Part shown: positions 5,855 through 6,204 of the stretch, one piece after another | Position numbering within the stretch: the first letter of the stretch is position 1 | Layout of the letters: the number at the start of each line of letters is the position of its first letter | NCBI RefSeq assembly: GCF_005518285.1 | Contig: NZ_SJDU01000122.1 | Span: 1-6,204, forward strand | DNA length: 6,204 bases | Origin: Brachyspira catarrhinii | GTDB lineage: Bacteria > Spirochaetota > Brachyspiria > Brachyspirales > Brachyspiraceae | Direction: 5' to 3' | Translations under genes and position numbers: made by a program | The notes under the pieces: model-generated | Database searches by the model: none | The model's input: the letters and a program-made list of their open reading frames with translations, nothing else | Told to the model about the DNA's origin: nothing

Positions 5855-6204
5855 TTATAAATTTTTCTCTCGCCAATTTTCCACGACTTGCCTATTTATA
5901 TGAGCGACATCGCAGAAGTGATTATTTATTTCTAAAGGATTGCCCGTTTTACTTTCATTGGCATTCTTTGCCATACACATAAAACAATAATCTATATCTT
6001 TACAATCGATGCATTTATTAAAGTCTTTCCTTTTGAGAGAGCGAATATATAACATTCGAGGCGATTTTTCCCAAATGTCTTTTAAAGAAGTTTCATTTAA
6101 ATTCCCGCAATCATAATTCCATCCAGTGCAAGGATATACATTGCCTTTCGCATCCATGCAACAACTCGTAACACAAGCGCCGCATAAATCTCTATCCGAA
6201 ACAT
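5855..6204 (-). CDS. Radical SAM protein, C-terminal SPASM region (partial, runs off window)
   Basis: Only the C-terminal part of the gene is present. The frame is open past the ATG at 6157 to the window edge, reading VSDRDLCGACVTSCC before MDAKGNVYPC, so that ATG is internal and not the start. The visible part is a SPASM auxiliary iron-sulfur domain: CGAC, GNVYPC (the G-X4-C motif), GNLNETSLKDIWEKS, and the cysteine run KCIDCKDIDYCFMC (C-X2-C-X5-C-X2-C), followed by a last Cys in NHFC. There are 11 cysteines in about 115 residues, enough for auxiliary 4Fe-4S clusters. The third spacing is X2 rather than the commoner X3, resembling SPASM proteins with a CxxC...ETGDPL-like segment. SPASM proteins usually modify peptides or proteins; the catalytic CX3CX2C domain must lie beyond the right edge, so the substrate is unknown. 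It converges on the mannitol operon. Confidence 0.85.
   Translation of the reverse strand, partial: VSDRDLCGACVTSCCMDAKGNVYPCTGWNYDCGNLNETSLKDIWEKSPRMLYIRSLKRKDFNKCIDCKDIDYCFMCMAKNANESKTGNPLEINNHFCDVAHINRQVVENWREKNL

Noticed and set aside
5855..6157. The ATG at 6157 as the start of a complete 100-residue protein
   Set aside because: The frame stays open upstream to the window edge and carries conserved SPASM cysteines (CGAC, CC), so the ATG is internal.

Overview
The window is AT-rich. It has tightly packed genes, strong AGGAG-type ribosome binding sites at several starts, AGA as the main arginine codon, and stops that are TAA apart from one TAG. Together with an ankyrin-repeat gene, this suggests a low-GC, host-associated anaerobe. 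Brachyspira or a related spirochaete is my best guess, but this rests on general character only; there is no rRNA or other marker.

Left part (1-1112, + strand): the tail of an ankyrin-repeat gene whose reading frame is broken by a 31-bp tandem duplication, then a complete stand-alone PD-(D/E)XK nuclease of the RecB/AddB/Cas4 type with an iron-sulfur cysteine set. Middle-left (1114-2172, - strand): a small cupin protein and, upstream of it, a HAD-family phosphatase. The nuclease and cupin genes converge with a single base between their stops, inside a perfect A/T inverted repeat.

Right part (2200-5768, + strand): a mannitol operon. A 90-bp divergent spacer shared with the HAD gene carries two opposed sigma70-like promoters that overlap at a 16-bp palindrome. 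mtlA encodes a mannitol PTS IICB protein with no IIA domain. Its stop overlaps the start of the next gene. That gene is one 692-codon frame joining mannitol-1-phosphate 5-dehydrogenase (MtlD) to glucosamine-6-phosphate deaminase (NagB) through a charged linker. An A7 run, a good Shine-Dalgarno and an in-frame ATG sit exactly at the start of the NagB part, so NagB may also be made alone. Loss of a single A would turn the fusion into two genes overlapping by ATGA. Both enzymes form fructose-6-phosphate, so the fusion brings two sugar inputs together just before glycolysis.

Right edge (5855-6204, - strand): the C-terminal SPASM region of a radical SAM protein that runs off the window.

The most interesting point is the MtlD-NagB fusion with its internal translation start and switchable A7 junction. 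The 31-bp frameshifting duplication in the ankyrin gene and the overlapping divergent promoters come next. I see no tRNA, rRNA, CRISPR array or insertion sequence, and no gene-free stretch longer than 90 bases.
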